DNA from: Hahella chejuensis KCTC 2396 | GTDB taxonomy: Bacteria; Pseudomonadota; Gammaproteobacteria; Pseudomonadales; Oleiphilaceae | Assembly: GCF_000012985.1 (NCBI RefSeq) | Contig: NC_007645.1 | Coordinates: 1,054,001-1,118,000, forward strand | Direction: 5' to 3' | Length of the DNA: 64,000 bases | In this document: positions 1-8,739 of the stretch, one piece after another | Layout: every line of letters begins with the position of its first letter | Position numbering within the stretch: position 1 is the stretch's first letter | Notes under the pieces: model-generated | Databases searched by the model: none | Told to the model about the DNA's origin: nothing | What the model saw: only the letters and a program-made list of their open reading frames with translations | Position numbers and translations under genes: made by a program

Positions 1-2
1 CT

Positions 3-41
3 ACCCAGTATGAAAAAATCTACCGGTTGTTGACAGGTTAG
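3..41 (+). CDS. C-terminal end of an upstream gene, possibly a glycosyltransferase (partial)
   Basis: The third forward frame is open from the window start and ends at a TAG at 39-41. It gives only 12 residues (TQYEKIYRLLTG), and a Tyr-Glu-x-x-Tyr ending of this kind is common at the C-terminus of GT4 glycosyltransferases. The position just before a run of sugar transferases agrees, but the fragment is too short for certainty. Confidence 0.35.
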   Translation, partial: TQYEKIYRLLTG

Positions 42-95
42 ATTGAGAACATTAGCAAGCATCTGGAGGGTAAGCTTCATTTAGAGACTGGAATG

Positions 96-120
96 AGCTT
101 TGCCTTCTTGGCGCAAAGCT
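96..120 (+). terminator. Imperfect hairpin between the partial gene and the first glycosyltransferase
   Basis: AGCTTTG (96-102) pairs with CAAAGCT (114-120), and CC/GG pairs extend the stem around a TTCTT loop. It is followed by ATTGTATTTAG rather than a clean T-run, so termination is only suggested. The hairpin abuts a TTG at 122, which is one reason to prefer the ATG at 152 as the start of the next gene. Confidence 0.3.
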
Positions 121-151
121 ATTGTATTTAGTGAAATCATATAAGATAACT

Positions 152-1279
152 ATGTCCAACCTCTGTATCTGTTTTTACACTGATGTATTTTTACCATCCA
201 TTGGAGGAGCGCAGACAGTACTCCATCATTTGGCTACAGAATGCACTAAGCTCGGTATTCGAGTCGTTGTTTTGGCCCCTGCGCCGAAAAGAAGAAAATA
301 CGACGACAGCCAATATTCTTATGATGTGGTGCGATTCAAGGCGCCGAGATCGAAAAAGTTTGGAAACCGATTGAGGCTCATAGATCTGTACCAAGTTTAT
401 CGAAAATACCGGTTTAATGTGTTGCATTGCCACGCCGCCTATCCGCAGACCTTTGTCGCGCGTGAATTGCGTCGATGGATGAACTTTCCGGTGATTTGTC
501 GCCCTCACGGCAGTGATATTGTGCCGGAAGGAGGTATTCGCAAGAGCGATTATGCAACGAACCGGATGCGAAAGGGCCTGGATATTGTTGACCGCTTTAT
601 TGCCCAGTGCCGCTACATGGCGGATGTAATGAAAGACTTTGGTATTCCTCCCGAGCGTATAGACATCATTAATAACGGAGTCAGCCTGGAAGACTTCTCA
701 AGCGTTGAACCGTTCAAGGCGGAAAAGCCTTACGCTGTCAGTGTCGCCAATCTGATTCCGAGAAAAGGCTTCGATATTATGCTGAAAGCTTTTGCAAAAC
801 TGGAGCGGAAGGACATTGAGTTCAGGATCGTGGGACGTGGCGACAACATGGAAAAGTATGAAAAGTTAGCTGAAGAATTGGGTATTGCTGACAGGGTTAT
901 CTTCCATGGGCCTAAAATTGGCGAGGAGAAAATTGCTTTGTTGAAAGGCGCAACGGTATTTCTTTCTGCATCCCGCAAAGAGCCGTATTCTAACTCCCTG
1001 TTAGAGGCAATGGCGGCTGGATTGCCGGTCATCGCCAGCGCTGTAGACGGGTGTTTGGAAATGGTGACGCCAGGCGTAAATGGCTGGTTATTTCCCAGTG
1101 AAGATATAGACGCTATGGCTGATCTTATCGAGCAAGCGTTTACGGATCGACCGCTGATGCAAAGGACCGCGGCATCTACAACCGAGTATATTGCGCAACA
1201 TGACTGGCCAATTGTCGCTCAACAGTATATTGAGCTTTATCGTGAGGCCCTTAGCTCACGCATAAATTCTCACAAGTGA
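152..1279 (+). CDS. GT4 family glycosyltransferase
   Basis: This is a 375-residue GT-B fold glycosyltransferase of the GT4 type, probably adding a sugar to LPS core or O-antigen at the inner face of the cytoplasmic membrane. The N-terminal acceptor domain has the usual GGAQTVLHHL loop after the first strand. The C-terminal half carries VANLIPRKGFDIMLKAF (donor domain start) and the EPYSNSLLEAMAAGLPVIAS segment containing the E-x7-E type nucleotide-sugar motif. An in-frame TTG exists at 122, but a hairpin immediately precedes it, so the ATG at 152 was chosen; neither has a strong ribosome site. The stop overlaps the next gene's GTG. The sugar specificity cannot be read from sequence. Confidence 0.85.
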   Translation: MSNLCICFYTDVFLPSIGGAQTVLHHLATECTKLGIRVVVLAPAPKRRKYDDSQYSYDVVRFKAPRSKKFGNRLRLIDLYQVYRKYRFNVLHCHAAYPQTFVARELRRWMNFPVICRPHGSDIVPEGGIRKSDYATNRMRKGLDIVDRFIAQCRYMADVMKDFGIPPERIDIINNGVSLEDFSSVEPFKAEKPYAVSVANLIPRKGFDIMLKAFAKLERKDIEFRIVGRGDNMEKYEKLAEELGIADRVIFHGPKIGEEKIALLKGATVFLSASRKEPYSNSLLEAMAAGLPVIASAVDGCLEMVTPGVNGWLFPSEDIDAMADLIEQAFTDRPLMQRTAASTTEYIAQHDWPIVAQQYIELYREALSSRINSHK

Positions 1280-2586
1280 TTTGCGCCTGCTCAGTTATGA
1301 CACAGCATTGTTGTGAACGCTCTCTAAGCAAGTCCGATTTGATATGGCGGAATGTTGAGTTTTTATTGTTGCTGGCGGGTATTATTGGTACGCCGTTGCT
1401 TGAGGGGGTGCGGAATACCGGGTTATTGGGCTTCATGGCGATTTGGCTTGTTAATCGCTTTCGGCTTAAAGACTTCAAACTGGCGTGGGATAGATGGGAC
1501 CTGGCAGTCATATTATTTGCCTTGAGCATGCTTGCCACCCAACTAGCGGTTGCGCTGGAGGATAATCTGGCGACAAAAGTTTCTCATGTCCTTCGCTACT
1601 TGATTTTATTTTTCATGCTGCGGTATTCGCAGTTTTCAACGCGGCAGTATTGGTTGATATTGGCTGCTCTGACTCTGTCTATCTTTGTAGGTATGGCGTG
1701 GAGCTGGCCTGACTATCTGAATACTCACAATTTTATCGCTCTGCGCTTACCAAATATTCAGCATGTCAACCACGCGTCATTGTATGTATTGATCGCCTTT
1801 CAGTTTCTTCTATCCGGTCTTTTATACATTTTATTTCGTGGGCGCTGGTTGCTATTTACTGCGTTGGCGATCTCGTTAGTTATAGTCGGCGCCTGGCTGA
1901 TGGCGGCCAGTAGTCGTGCGGCGATCGGCGTAGCGGCGTTATCTATTGTCGTTGCATTGATTCCTGTAATGATGCGAAGCAGAAAAGTTGCTGTGATTGC
2001 TCTCGTTGTTTTACTGAGCGGTATTGGCTTGCTGGCAACGGTTTTCCCTGGGGTTATCGCCAAGCAGAACCAATGGTCCGTTTTGTTTGAGGGTAAGCTG
2101 ACTCCTAGAGAGAGAATATGGAATACCGCATTGGAGGCGTATCCTGAAGCGCCTTGGTTGGGAAGAGGTTATAACGAGTATAAGCAGTTAACAGAAGATT
2201 ATATAAAAGAGGTCGCTAAGAGTCGGGGAGAAACATACAGTCCTGACCGCTTTTGGTTTGTGGAGCATGCTCATAATGTTTACCTGACTTGGCTGGTCGA
2301 GCATGGTGGGATAGGTTTGTTCTGTCTTTTGTTTTTTTTCCTGGTTTGGCTGATTACCTTATTTCAGGATTTCTCCAGGCTTAGAGAAGATCCGATATTT
2401 GCTTGCTGGTGGACCATTGCCATGAATACTCTGCTGACGTTAACGGTGGCGGGGTTAGTAACCACGACAATGCGAAGAGATACCGCGTTTATAGCTCTGA
2501 TGGCGCTGGGATTGTATTTAAGCTACTCCAGATGGGGCGCGAGGCGAATGTTAGCTGGGAACAAAGAGGGCGTCTGGAGTGAATAG
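1276..2586 (+). CDS. O-antigen ligase / polymerase family membrane protein (Wzy_C-like)
   Basis: A 436-residue polytopic membrane protein with about ten hydrophobic segments. A large hydrophilic periplasmic loop (roughly residues 265-335) contains the GRGYNEYKQL stretch and the HAHNVYL motif typical of the WaaL/O-antigen ligase (Wzy_C) domain. WaaL joins undecaprenyl-linked O-chain to lipid A-core in the periplasm; Wzy polymerases share the fold, so ligase versus polymerase is unresolved. Its place among core glycosyltransferases favours ligase. The GTG start overlaps the preceding stop (GTGA); an ATG at 1297 is an alternative. Confidence 0.75.
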   Translation: MICACSVMTQHCCERSLSKSDLIWRNVEFLLLLAGIIGTPLLEGVRNTGLLGFMAIWLVNRFRLKDFKLAWDRWDLAVILFALSMLATQLAVALEDNLATKVSHVLRYLILFFMLRYSQFSTRQYWLILAALTLSIFVGMAWSWPDYLNTHNFIALRLPNIQHVNHASLYVLIAFQFLLSGLLYILFRGRWLLFTALAISLVIVGAWLMAASSRAAIGVAALSIVVALIPVMMRSRKVAVIALVVLLSGIGLLATVFPGVIAKQNQWSVLFEGKLTPRERIWNTALEAYPEAPWLGRGYNEYKQLTEDYIKEVAKSRGETYSPDRFWFVEHAHNVYLTWLVEHGGIGLFCLLFFFLVWLITLFQDFSRLREDPIFACWWTIAMNTLLTLTVAGLVTTTMRRDTAFIALMALGLYLSYSRWGARRMLAGNKEGVWSE

Positions 2587-3385
2587 AATATCGGTTGTCA
2601 TTCCTACCTTTAATCGACCGCAGTATATCAATACAACCGTTGATATGGTGCTGCGACAAACTCATCCTCCGTATGAAATTATTGTTGTCGACAACGGTAC
2701 GGAGCCGTGTCAGCTAGAGCAAGCTTTTCCCGATACGGTACGGTTATATCGTATTATGAGTCGTGCAGGAGCGGCTCAAGCAAGAAACTTCGGTGCGTGT
2801 ATGGCTGCTGGGGAGTTTATTGCTTTTCTTGATGATGATGATATTTGGGAAGATCAGTACCTGGAGAAAATTCAGAAAGTCATTGATGAAGACAAGCCTG
2901 ACCTGATTGTCGCGAAATTAGATAAGCTTCTGAATGGAAAAGTGCTGCCATTCAAGAATCCCATAAATACCCCGAGAATCTCTGGTTTTATATATCAAAA
3001 CCCCGGTTATACGGGATCCTCTGTGACAATTAGGAAAAGCGCTTTCATTGAGCGGGGCGGTTATGACCCACGCTTTCGAAATGGGCAGGATAAGGAGATT
3101 GCTATTAACTTTCTGATGAGCGGAAAGAAAATTGTTCACGCGCCGGAGGCGCAAGCCATCATCCGCCTGCATGCAGATGAGCGACTGACATATAGCAATA
3201 GCTTTATAACGACCGCTCGATTATTGAGAGAGAAATATCCAGAGATGTATAACTCATATATCTATTTGAAGTCCTTAAGACAAGCACTTACGAAGCCGAA
3301 GCAAACACCGCTGAAGGATAAGTGCGCCGCTGTTCTTCTTAAAGTCTGTCTTGGATTGATGAAACCTTTCTACAAAAGAAAGTAG
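2579..3385 (+). CDS. GT2 family glycosyltransferase
   Basis: A 268-residue GT-A fold transferase. The N-terminus SVVIPTFNRPQYINTTVDMV is the standard GT2 opening, and FLDDDDIWEDQYL near residue 85 supplies the metal-binding DxD group. It probably transfers one sugar in LPS core/O-antigen assembly in the cytoplasm. The GTG start is preceded by AGAGGG and overlaps the end of the O-antigen ligase gene by 8 bases, indicating translational coupling. The C-terminus is basic and may sit on the membrane. Donor and acceptor are unknown. Confidence 0.82.
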   Translation: MNRISVVIPTFNRPQYINTTVDMVLRQTHPPYEIIVVDNGTEPCQLEQAFPDTVRLYRIMSRAGAAQARNFGACMAAGEFIAFLDDDDIWEDQYLEKIQKVIDEDKPDLIVAKLDKLLNGKVLPFKNPINTPRISGFIYQNPGYTGSSVTIRKSAFIERGGYDPRFRNGQDKEIAINFLMSGKKIVHAPEAQAIIRLHADERLTYSNSFITTARLLREKYPEMYNSYIYLKSLRQALTKPKQTPLKDKCAAVLLKVCLGLMKPFYKRK

Positions 3386-3427
3386 TTTAGTAAAGGTTTT
3401 AGGATCTATAACGAGCGAGGCTTGGGG

Positions 3428-4291
3428 TTGGAAAAGAAAACTGGACGAAACTTAAATAGAGTTGAACGCAAGCAGTGGCGTTTTGAGCTGTATTTAAAAA
3501 TGAAGTCTTTGGTGTCCAGTCAATGTGGAGTGGAGGTTGGCTCAGGTTCGCCCATTGTCAGTTTAACCAGTTATCCGCCAAGGTTTGCTCAATTACATAT
3601 CTGTTTGGAGTCTATCTTAAATCAAAGCGTCAAGCCGTCCAGACTGCTACTTTGGATTGCGAAGCAGGATATGAGTAGCTTGCCAAAAAAGGTTGTCAAG
3701 CTTCAGGATCGAGGCCTGGAAATTAAGGAATGCGAGGATATTAAGTCCTATAAAAAACTGATATTTGCGCTGGAAGAATACCCGCAGTCGTCCATCGTAA
3801 CGGCCGACGACGACATATTGTATCCACATGACTGGTTGGCGACCTTATTTGAAGCTCACAAGTCCAACCCCGCTCAGATTATATGCCATCGCGCCCGCTA
3901 TATTACTTTCAATGCAGCAGGGGAGCTCAACCAATACCGGTATTGGCCAAATATTCAAGGACGTGAGTCCGGGGGGAGCGTAATTCCTGTAGGTACTGGA
4001 GGAGTGCTTTACCCTCCTGGAAGCCTTGCTCCCCCAGTTTTCGACTCGGCGTGTTTCATGGAAATTTGCGCCCATGGCGACGACATTTGGTTTAAGGCTA
4101 TGTCGGTGCTGGCGGCAACTAGTTGTCTGAAATTGGACCGCTTCAAACATAATTTCTTCGAAACGAAGGGGGCGCACTTGAGCGCTTTACAAACCTCGAA
4201 TCTGAATGGGCGGAACGACCAGCAGATTGCCGCTGTTTTCTCAAGGTTCGAGGTTACCGCCAAATTAAAATTTAATGACAGTTTCCATTGA
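3428..4291 (+). CDS. Putative glycosyltransferase with GT-A-like DDD motif
   Basis: About 287 residues. SPIVSLTSYPPRF near the N-terminus followed by LESILNQSVKPSRLLLWI and SIVTADDDILYP (the DDD would bind the metal-sugar nucleotide) is the pattern of a group of GT-A-like transferases found in LPS and capsule loci. A late HGDDIWFKAMSVL segment may hold further active-site acidic residues. The TTG at 3428 is chosen because GCGAGG lies 7 bases before it; TTG at 3422 is also in frame. It belongs to the same + strand LPS operon. The specific reaction is not predictable. Confidence 0.65.
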   Translation: MEKKTGRNLNRVERKQWRFELYLKMKSLVSSQCGVEVGSGSPIVSLTSYPPRFAQLHICLESILNQSVKPSRLLLWIAKQDMSSLPKKVVKLQDRGLEIKECEDIKSYKKLIFALEEYPQSSIVTADDDILYPHDWLATLFEAHKSNPAQIICHRARYITFNAAGELNQYRYWPNIQGRESGGSVIPVGTGGVLYPPGSLAPPVFDSACFMEICAHGDDIWFKAMSVLAATSCLKLDRFKHNFFETKGAHLSALQTSNLNGRNDQQIAAVFSRFEVTAKLKFNDSFH

Positions 4292-4303
4292 TTGGAGTAG
4301 AAC

Positions 4304-5419
4304 TTGAAACTCAATATCCTTCACACTGAGTCTTCCTGCGGATGGGGCGGCCAGGAGTTAAGAATCTTAGGGGAGAGCGAAGGGTTTATCGCGGAAGGGC
4401 ATAAAGTAACTATCGTTTGCCCAGAGCATGCCCCGATATATGCGGCGGCTCAAAAGCGTGGCATTCCCGTTTTTCCTGTGCCTATTGAGCGCAAGAATAT
4501 TAAAGGCTTGCTGGCGGCCTATCGTTGGCTGAAAAGTAATCCTCCCATGATCATTAATACGCATAGCTCCACTGATAGCTGGTTGTTCACTCTAGCTAGC
4601 CGCTGGTTAAGCAAACGTCCGGCTGTGGTTCGCTCGCGGCATGTCTCCGCCCCTGTCCATGATAATTGGCCTACTACTTGGCTGTATGCGAAAGGCGCTG
4701 ATTACATTGTCACGACGGGGGACGCTTTGAGAGACTATTTAACTTGCCAGGCGAGGTTCGCCAAGCAAAAGGTGGTTTCGATTCCGACTGGATTGGAAAT
4801 CAACAAATATCCGCCAGCGGAGGATAAGGGGCGGGCCAAAACCTTACTTGGACTGCCTGTGGATCGCCCTGTGATTGGAAAAGTTGCGATCATGCGAGAT
4901 TGGAAGGGGCATCGCTATCTAGTCGATGCTTTTGCCGAGCTATTAAAGTCGGGGAAGAGTGCGCATTTACTATTGGTTGGCGGTGGCGAAGAATTTGAAA
5001 ATGTACAGAAGCAAATAGCGGATTTGGGTATTGGCGAGCATGTCACACTCACTGGCACTGTCGATAATGTGTTGGACTATCTACACGCTATGGATTTATT
5101 TGTACTGGCTTCCTATGACAACGAAGGGGTGCCTCAAAGTATCATGCAGGCGATGTTGACCGGGCTGCCAATAGTCGCCACGGACGTAGGAAGCGTTCGG
5201 GAAATAGTCGTGGAGAACAAGACCGGTCTGATGGCGCCGCCCAAAAACGTGCAGGCGATGACGGACGCCATGAGGCAGATGGTTTCTGATAGAGAGCGCT
5301 TGCGTACAATGGGACTCAATGCCCGCCAGTTTGGAGAAGAGCGCTTTTCCCGTGAATTGATGGTGGAGCGAATGGAGAAAGTATTTACCGAAGCCTATGC
5401 TTCCCTATCCGATAGATAA
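4304..5419 (+). CDS. GT4 family glycosyltransferase
   Basis: A 371-residue GT-B glycosyltransferase. The N-terminal HTESSCGWGGQELRIL and the mid-protein SRHVSAPVHDNWPTTWLYAKG are shared in kind with the GT4 gene at 6486-7613, so the two look like paralogues. The C-terminal domain has IGKVAIMRDWKGHRYLVDAF and NEGVPQSIMQAMLTGLPIVATDVG, the donor-binding E-x7-E region. TTG start with GGAG 6 bases upstream. The last 25 bases overlap the end of the convergent heptosyltransferase gene. Likely role: LPS core sugar transfer. Confidence 0.83.
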   Translation: MKLNILHTESSCGWGGQELRILGESEGFIAEGHKVTIVCPEHAPIYAAAQKRGIPVFPVPIERKNIKGLLAAYRWLKSNPPMIINTHSSTDSWLFTLASRWLSKRPAVVRSRHVSAPVHDNWPTTWLYAKGADYIVTTGDALRDYLTCQARFAKQKVVSIPTGLEINKYPPAEDKGRAKTLLGLPVDRPVIGKVAIMRDWKGHRYLVDAFAELLKSGKSAHLLLVGGGEEFENVQKQIADLGIGEHVTLTGTVDNVLDYLHAMDLFVLASYDNEGVPQSIMQAMLTGLPIVATDVGSVREIVVENKTGLMAPPKNVQAMTDAMRQMVSDRERLRTMGLNARQFGEERFSRELMVERMEKVFTEAYASLSDR

Positions 5420-6489
5420 CTATTGATGGTCTGAAAAACAGTATCGGCTTCAATGCTGGAGAGGCACTCACTGAGTTTGCCTCCACCGCAGCCATCCAGC
5501 TCGCATGAGCGACAGCTGAAGCCGCTGTGGGCGATTACCTGTGATCTATCTCCCCAAGGCGCCCATTTTTTCTCGTCAGAGGGGCCAAAAAGCGCCACAA
5601 CTGGTTTGTCCAATGCGGCGGCCATATGCATGGGAGCTGTGTCGACGCCAATGAATCCACTGCTTTTAGCGATGAGGGCTGTGAGTTGATCAAGCGACAA
5701 CTCTCCCGCGAGGGTGATGGGCCGTGTCTCTAAGCCCGCGTTGATCTGTTTTATCATTTCGAGCTCCCGGTCGTCTGGCGCAGCAGTCATAATCAGTGGC
5801 ACGCCTGCATCCTGCAGCAACTTGATCAACTCTATATTCTTTTCAACCGGCCAGCTTTTGAACATCCAGCGGGAAGTCGGGTGGATAATCCAGAATTTGT
5901 CTAACTGCAGTTGTTGCAGAAGCTCTCCCACTGAGGCCTCAGCCTGACTGCTGGCCTGTAGCACCAGTTTTTTATGTTCGGGGCGAGGGTAAAGACCAAC
6001 TCGTCTGAGTGCGTCCAGATTAGTTTCTACAGTATGTCGAGGTGTTTCGGGGAGGGGATATAAATGGGTGAAACTTTTTTTCCACCAGAATGATTTGGCG
6101 CGTTTAGGGTACTTGGCCGCTACAGAATAGGGGGTTTTTAGCGCTCTCGCTAACTTTGCGCCTCGCCAGTGATCTGTCAGGTGCACCAACAAGTCGTAGT
6201 GACGTCCTTGCAGTTGTTTTCGTAGTGTCCTTTCCGCCTGCAGGTGCCGAAGTAGCGGAAGTTTGCGCCATTTTTTATCAATGCAAAATATTTGGCTTAA
6301 TTCTGGATTGTGCTCAACCAACGCTTTGGTGTCGGCATAAATGAGCAGATCTATTTCAATGTGCGGATACTGCTGTTTAACTGCGTGGATGACAGGGGTT
6401 GTCAATAACACGTCACCGTGGTGGCGTAGCTTAGTGACCAGAATCCGTTTGACCTGGGCAAAATCAATCGCGTCGGGCAAGTAGCTCAT
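5395..6489 (-). CDS. waaQ: GT9 family heptosyltransferase, WaaQ (RfaQ)-like
   Basis: A 364-residue GT9 protein. The N-terminal RILVTKLRHHGDVLLTTPVI and C-terminal SSGFIGVDTAPMHMAAALDKPVVALFGPSD are signatures of ADP-heptose:LPS heptosyltransferases, and the wording is closest to heptosyltransferase III (WaaQ), which adds a side-branch heptose to inner core. Its substrate ADP-heptose would come from HldE encoded at 8740-10173. It overlaps the upstream GT4 gene by 4 bases (ATGA) and the convergent GT4 by 25 bases. WaaC/WaaF-type activity cannot be excluded. Confidence 0.78.
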   Translation of the reverse strand: MSYLPDAIDFAQVKRILVTKLRHHGDVLLTTPVIHAVKQQYPHIEIDLLIYADTKALVEHNPELSQIFCIDKKWRKLPLLRHLQAERTLRKQLQGRHYDLLVHLTDHWRGAKLARALKTPYSVAAKYPKRAKSFWWKKSFTHLYPLPETPRHTVETNLDALRRVGLYPRPEHKKLVLQASSQAEASVGELLQQLQLDKFWIIHPTSRWMFKSWPVEKNIELIKLLQDAGVPLIMTAAPDDRELEMIKQINAGLETRPITLAGELSLDQLTALIAKSSGFIGVDTAPMHMAAALDKPVVALFGPSDEKKWAPWGDRSQVIAHSGFSCRSCELDGCGGGKLSECLSSIEADTVFQTINSYLSDREA

Positions 6490-7613
6490 TTTTTGCCTTT
6501 CATCGAGAGGGCATTATTGTAGGCGTTCAACATCCCGCACATCATACCTTCCATTGTCAGCTTGTCGAGAGCGTATTGGGTGGCGTTAGCGCGTAGTTGA
6601 TCCGCTAAATCTTTATTCTCCACCAGCCGAAGGACTTGCTCTGCAATACCTTTGGGATTAGCAGCAGGGGCGATCAGTCCGGTTTGCTCATGCTCAACCA
6701 TTTCTGGAAGCCCGCCAATATTGGACGCCACCACATTGGCTCCACACAAATAAGCCTGGGAGACCAGCCGTGTTCTGGCCTCTGTCTCGACCGAAGATAC
6801 GACGACGATATCACTGATGGCCAAGTAGTTCTCGACGTCTGCGTGATAGCCAAGAAACTTGAACCTGTCTTTAAACGGAGTGCGTTGAATCTCCGTCATC
6901 ACTTCATCTTTGTAGCCACGGGTGGAATCAGTCGCTTCACCAACTTGGATAAATGTGGCGTTTGGCATGCGCCGGGCGACCTCTGTGCAGGCTTTTACAA
7001 AATACAGCTGGCCTTTATCCCGCCTGATCATGCCTACATTGGCGATGACTACATGCTCTTCAGGAATTCCCAGCTGTTGCTTCAGCACTTTTTGTGTCAC
7101 GCGCAGCTCAGACCTGAAGCGGTCTGAATCTACACCAGCTTCTGCAACATATATGCGTTCCGGCGTCGATAATCCGAGGTTGATAATTTGCTGCTTTATA
7201 TGTTCGGCAGTTGTAATGATAAAGTCATTACCCACCCGCCATACGAGCCGATGCAAAAAGTCGTTTTTTATAGGGTCAATAACGTGACGCGAGCGTACAA
7301 CTACTTGGCCTGTAAATAATTTCGCTAGTGCGGAATAACTGGCGTCTCTGCTGCTATGGCAGTCGAGGACATCGTATTTTTTATGTTTCAATAGCTTGCA
7401 GAGGCTGCGTATAGTGCCTGGGTTGGCTGAGCCGCGCAGATCCAGAGCATGGGCAGGGATATTGCGCTTTTGGGCTTCCAGGTAAATTTTAGAGTCCGCC
7501 CGCGCTATCAGTTCCGCTTCATAATTATGCGACCGCAACCACTCTATTTGTTCGATGATACGGAGCTCCTGGCCGCCCCAGTTGATGCTGCTTTCTATAT
7601 GCGCAATTTTCAT
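6486..7613 (-). CDS. GT4 family glycosyltransferase
   Basis: A 375-residue GT-B transferase, second of the - strand LPS operon (lipid A acyltransferase, this gene, heptosyltransferase). N-terminus HIESSINWGGQELRIIEQI; middle SRHVIDPIKNDF; C-terminal VSSVETEARTRLVSQAYLCGANVVASNIGG, where the usual E-A-M-A is replaced by S-Q-A-Y but the geometry is kept. It resembles the GT4 at 4304-5419 in its N-terminal half. The gap to the upstream lpxL-like gene is 15 bases. Specificity unknown. Confidence 0.82.
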   Translation of the reverse strand: MKIAHIESSINWGGQELRIIEQIEWLRSHNYEAELIARADSKIYLEAQKRNIPAHALDLRGSANPGTIRSLCKLLKHKKYDVLDCHSSRDASYSALAKLFTGQVVVRSRHVIDPIKNDFLHRLVWRVGNDFIITTAEHIKQQIINLGLSTPERIYVAEAGVDSDRFRSELRVTQKVLKQQLGIPEEHVVIANVGMIRRDKGQLYFVKACTEVARRMPNATFIQVGEATDSTRGYKDEVMTEIQRTPFKDRFKFLGYHADVENYLAISDIVVVSSVETEARTRLVSQAYLCGANVVASNIGGLPEMVEHEQTGLIAPAANPKGIAEQVLRLVENKDLADQLRANATQYALDKLTMEGMMCGMLNAYNNALSMKGKK

Positions 7614-7628
7614 ATGTGGGTATTTCGC

Positions 7629-8561
7629 TTATTTTCCAGAATATCTGCGGTGACTTTTGCCCTGTTGCTCAGTCTTAAACCGCCGATGCATCCACAGGTA
7701 TTGGGCTGGATAGCGCCGGATAGCGTTTTCTATCGCCAGATTAGTGGCGGTGGCGTCCGCAAGGTCGTCGCCGGATGGGTAGTCAGATAGCGCGGGCTCG
7801 AAATAGACGTCATAGCCGCCGTTTTCATTACGGAAGTGGCTAAAGGGGACGACGGGCGCTCCGGTTTTTTGCGCGATGCGCGATGTTGTGGTGATGGTTG
7901 CTGCCGGAACATTAAAAAATGGCGCGAATACACTGCTGCGACGACCATAATCCTGGTCTGTGGCGTACCAGATTGTTCCGCCAGACTTCAGGTGGCGAAT
8001 AAGGCCGCGCAAGTCGTCCTTGCTCAATATGGGATGGCAAAATTTACTACGGGCGCGGGTCATCACCAGGTTGAACAAGGGATTATCGTGGTCCCGTTGC
8101 ATGCTGGCTGCGCGGGAATAAATATCAAATAACGCGCCGCCGAGATCCAGTGTGGTGAAGTGACCGCCTAATAGAATAACGCCCTTGCCCTTTGCCTGCG
8201 CCGCTTGCAGGTTTTCCAGTCCGTGCGCTTTGGTGATGGAGCGAAAGCGTTCTTTTCCTGTGAACCAGGCTGATGCGGCTTCAAAATAGCCAATAGCGTT
8301 GTTGTCGAAAGCGGATTTGACCAGCGCCTCCTTTTGTATCGCAGATAGCTCTGGAAAACACAGATTGATGTTCACCTCCGCGATATGGCGTCGCTTGGGT
8401 AGTAAATAATAAGCGGCGCGCCCCAATAGAACCCCTAATGCGCGTTGCCAGGATAAGGGGACGTGGGCGATCAGCCATAGTACGGCGATTCCCATCCACG
8501 TTGCCCAATAACGGGGGTGAATAAAGTCTGAGTAGGTCGGATCTCGTTTTTCTTCGGACAC
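7629..8561 (-). CDS. lpxL: Lipid A biosynthesis lauroyl/acyl-ACP acyltransferase (LpxL/HtrB family)
   Basis: A 310-residue membrane-anchored acyltransferase that adds a secondary acyl chain from acyl-ACP to Kdo2-lipid IVA on the inner face of the inner membrane. A hydrophobic anchor lies at about residues 20-35, and the catalytic H-x4-D is HFTTLD at 134-139. The downstream ATDQDYGRRSSVFAPFFNVPAATITTT region is typical of the family. GTG start with GGGAACG upstream. It is first in the operon with a GT4 and the GT9 gene. LpxM-like specificity is possible. Confidence 0.85.
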   Translation of the reverse strand: MSEEKRDPTYSDFIHPRYWATWMGIAVLWLIAHVPLSWQRALGVLLGRAAYYLLPKRRHIAEVNINLCFPELSAIQKEALVKSAFDNNAIGYFEAASAWFTGKERFRSITKAHGLENLQAAQAKGKGVILLGGHFTTLDLGGALFDIYSRAASMQRDHDNPLFNLVMTRARSKFCHPILSKDDLRGLIRHLKSGGTIWYATDQDYGRRSSVFAPFFNVPAATITTTSRIAQKTGAPVVPFSHFRNENGGYDVYFEPALSDYPSGDDLADATATNLAIENAIRRYPAQYLWMHRRFKTEQQGKSHRRYSGK

Positions 8562-8739
8562 TTAACGGCGTTCCCAAAACAAAAGAAGCGCATTTTAGCC
8601 CGAACCCGTCCTGCTCTCCAGTTTGTCCGGTCAGTTGATGGAGCGGTAAGGTGCTGTCAGGGGGAGAGGCGTGCTAATATTGCGGCGCGATTCTTCCATC
8701 GCAAACAGTTAAATGAAGGCTTCAGTTTTGAGGACGGGC

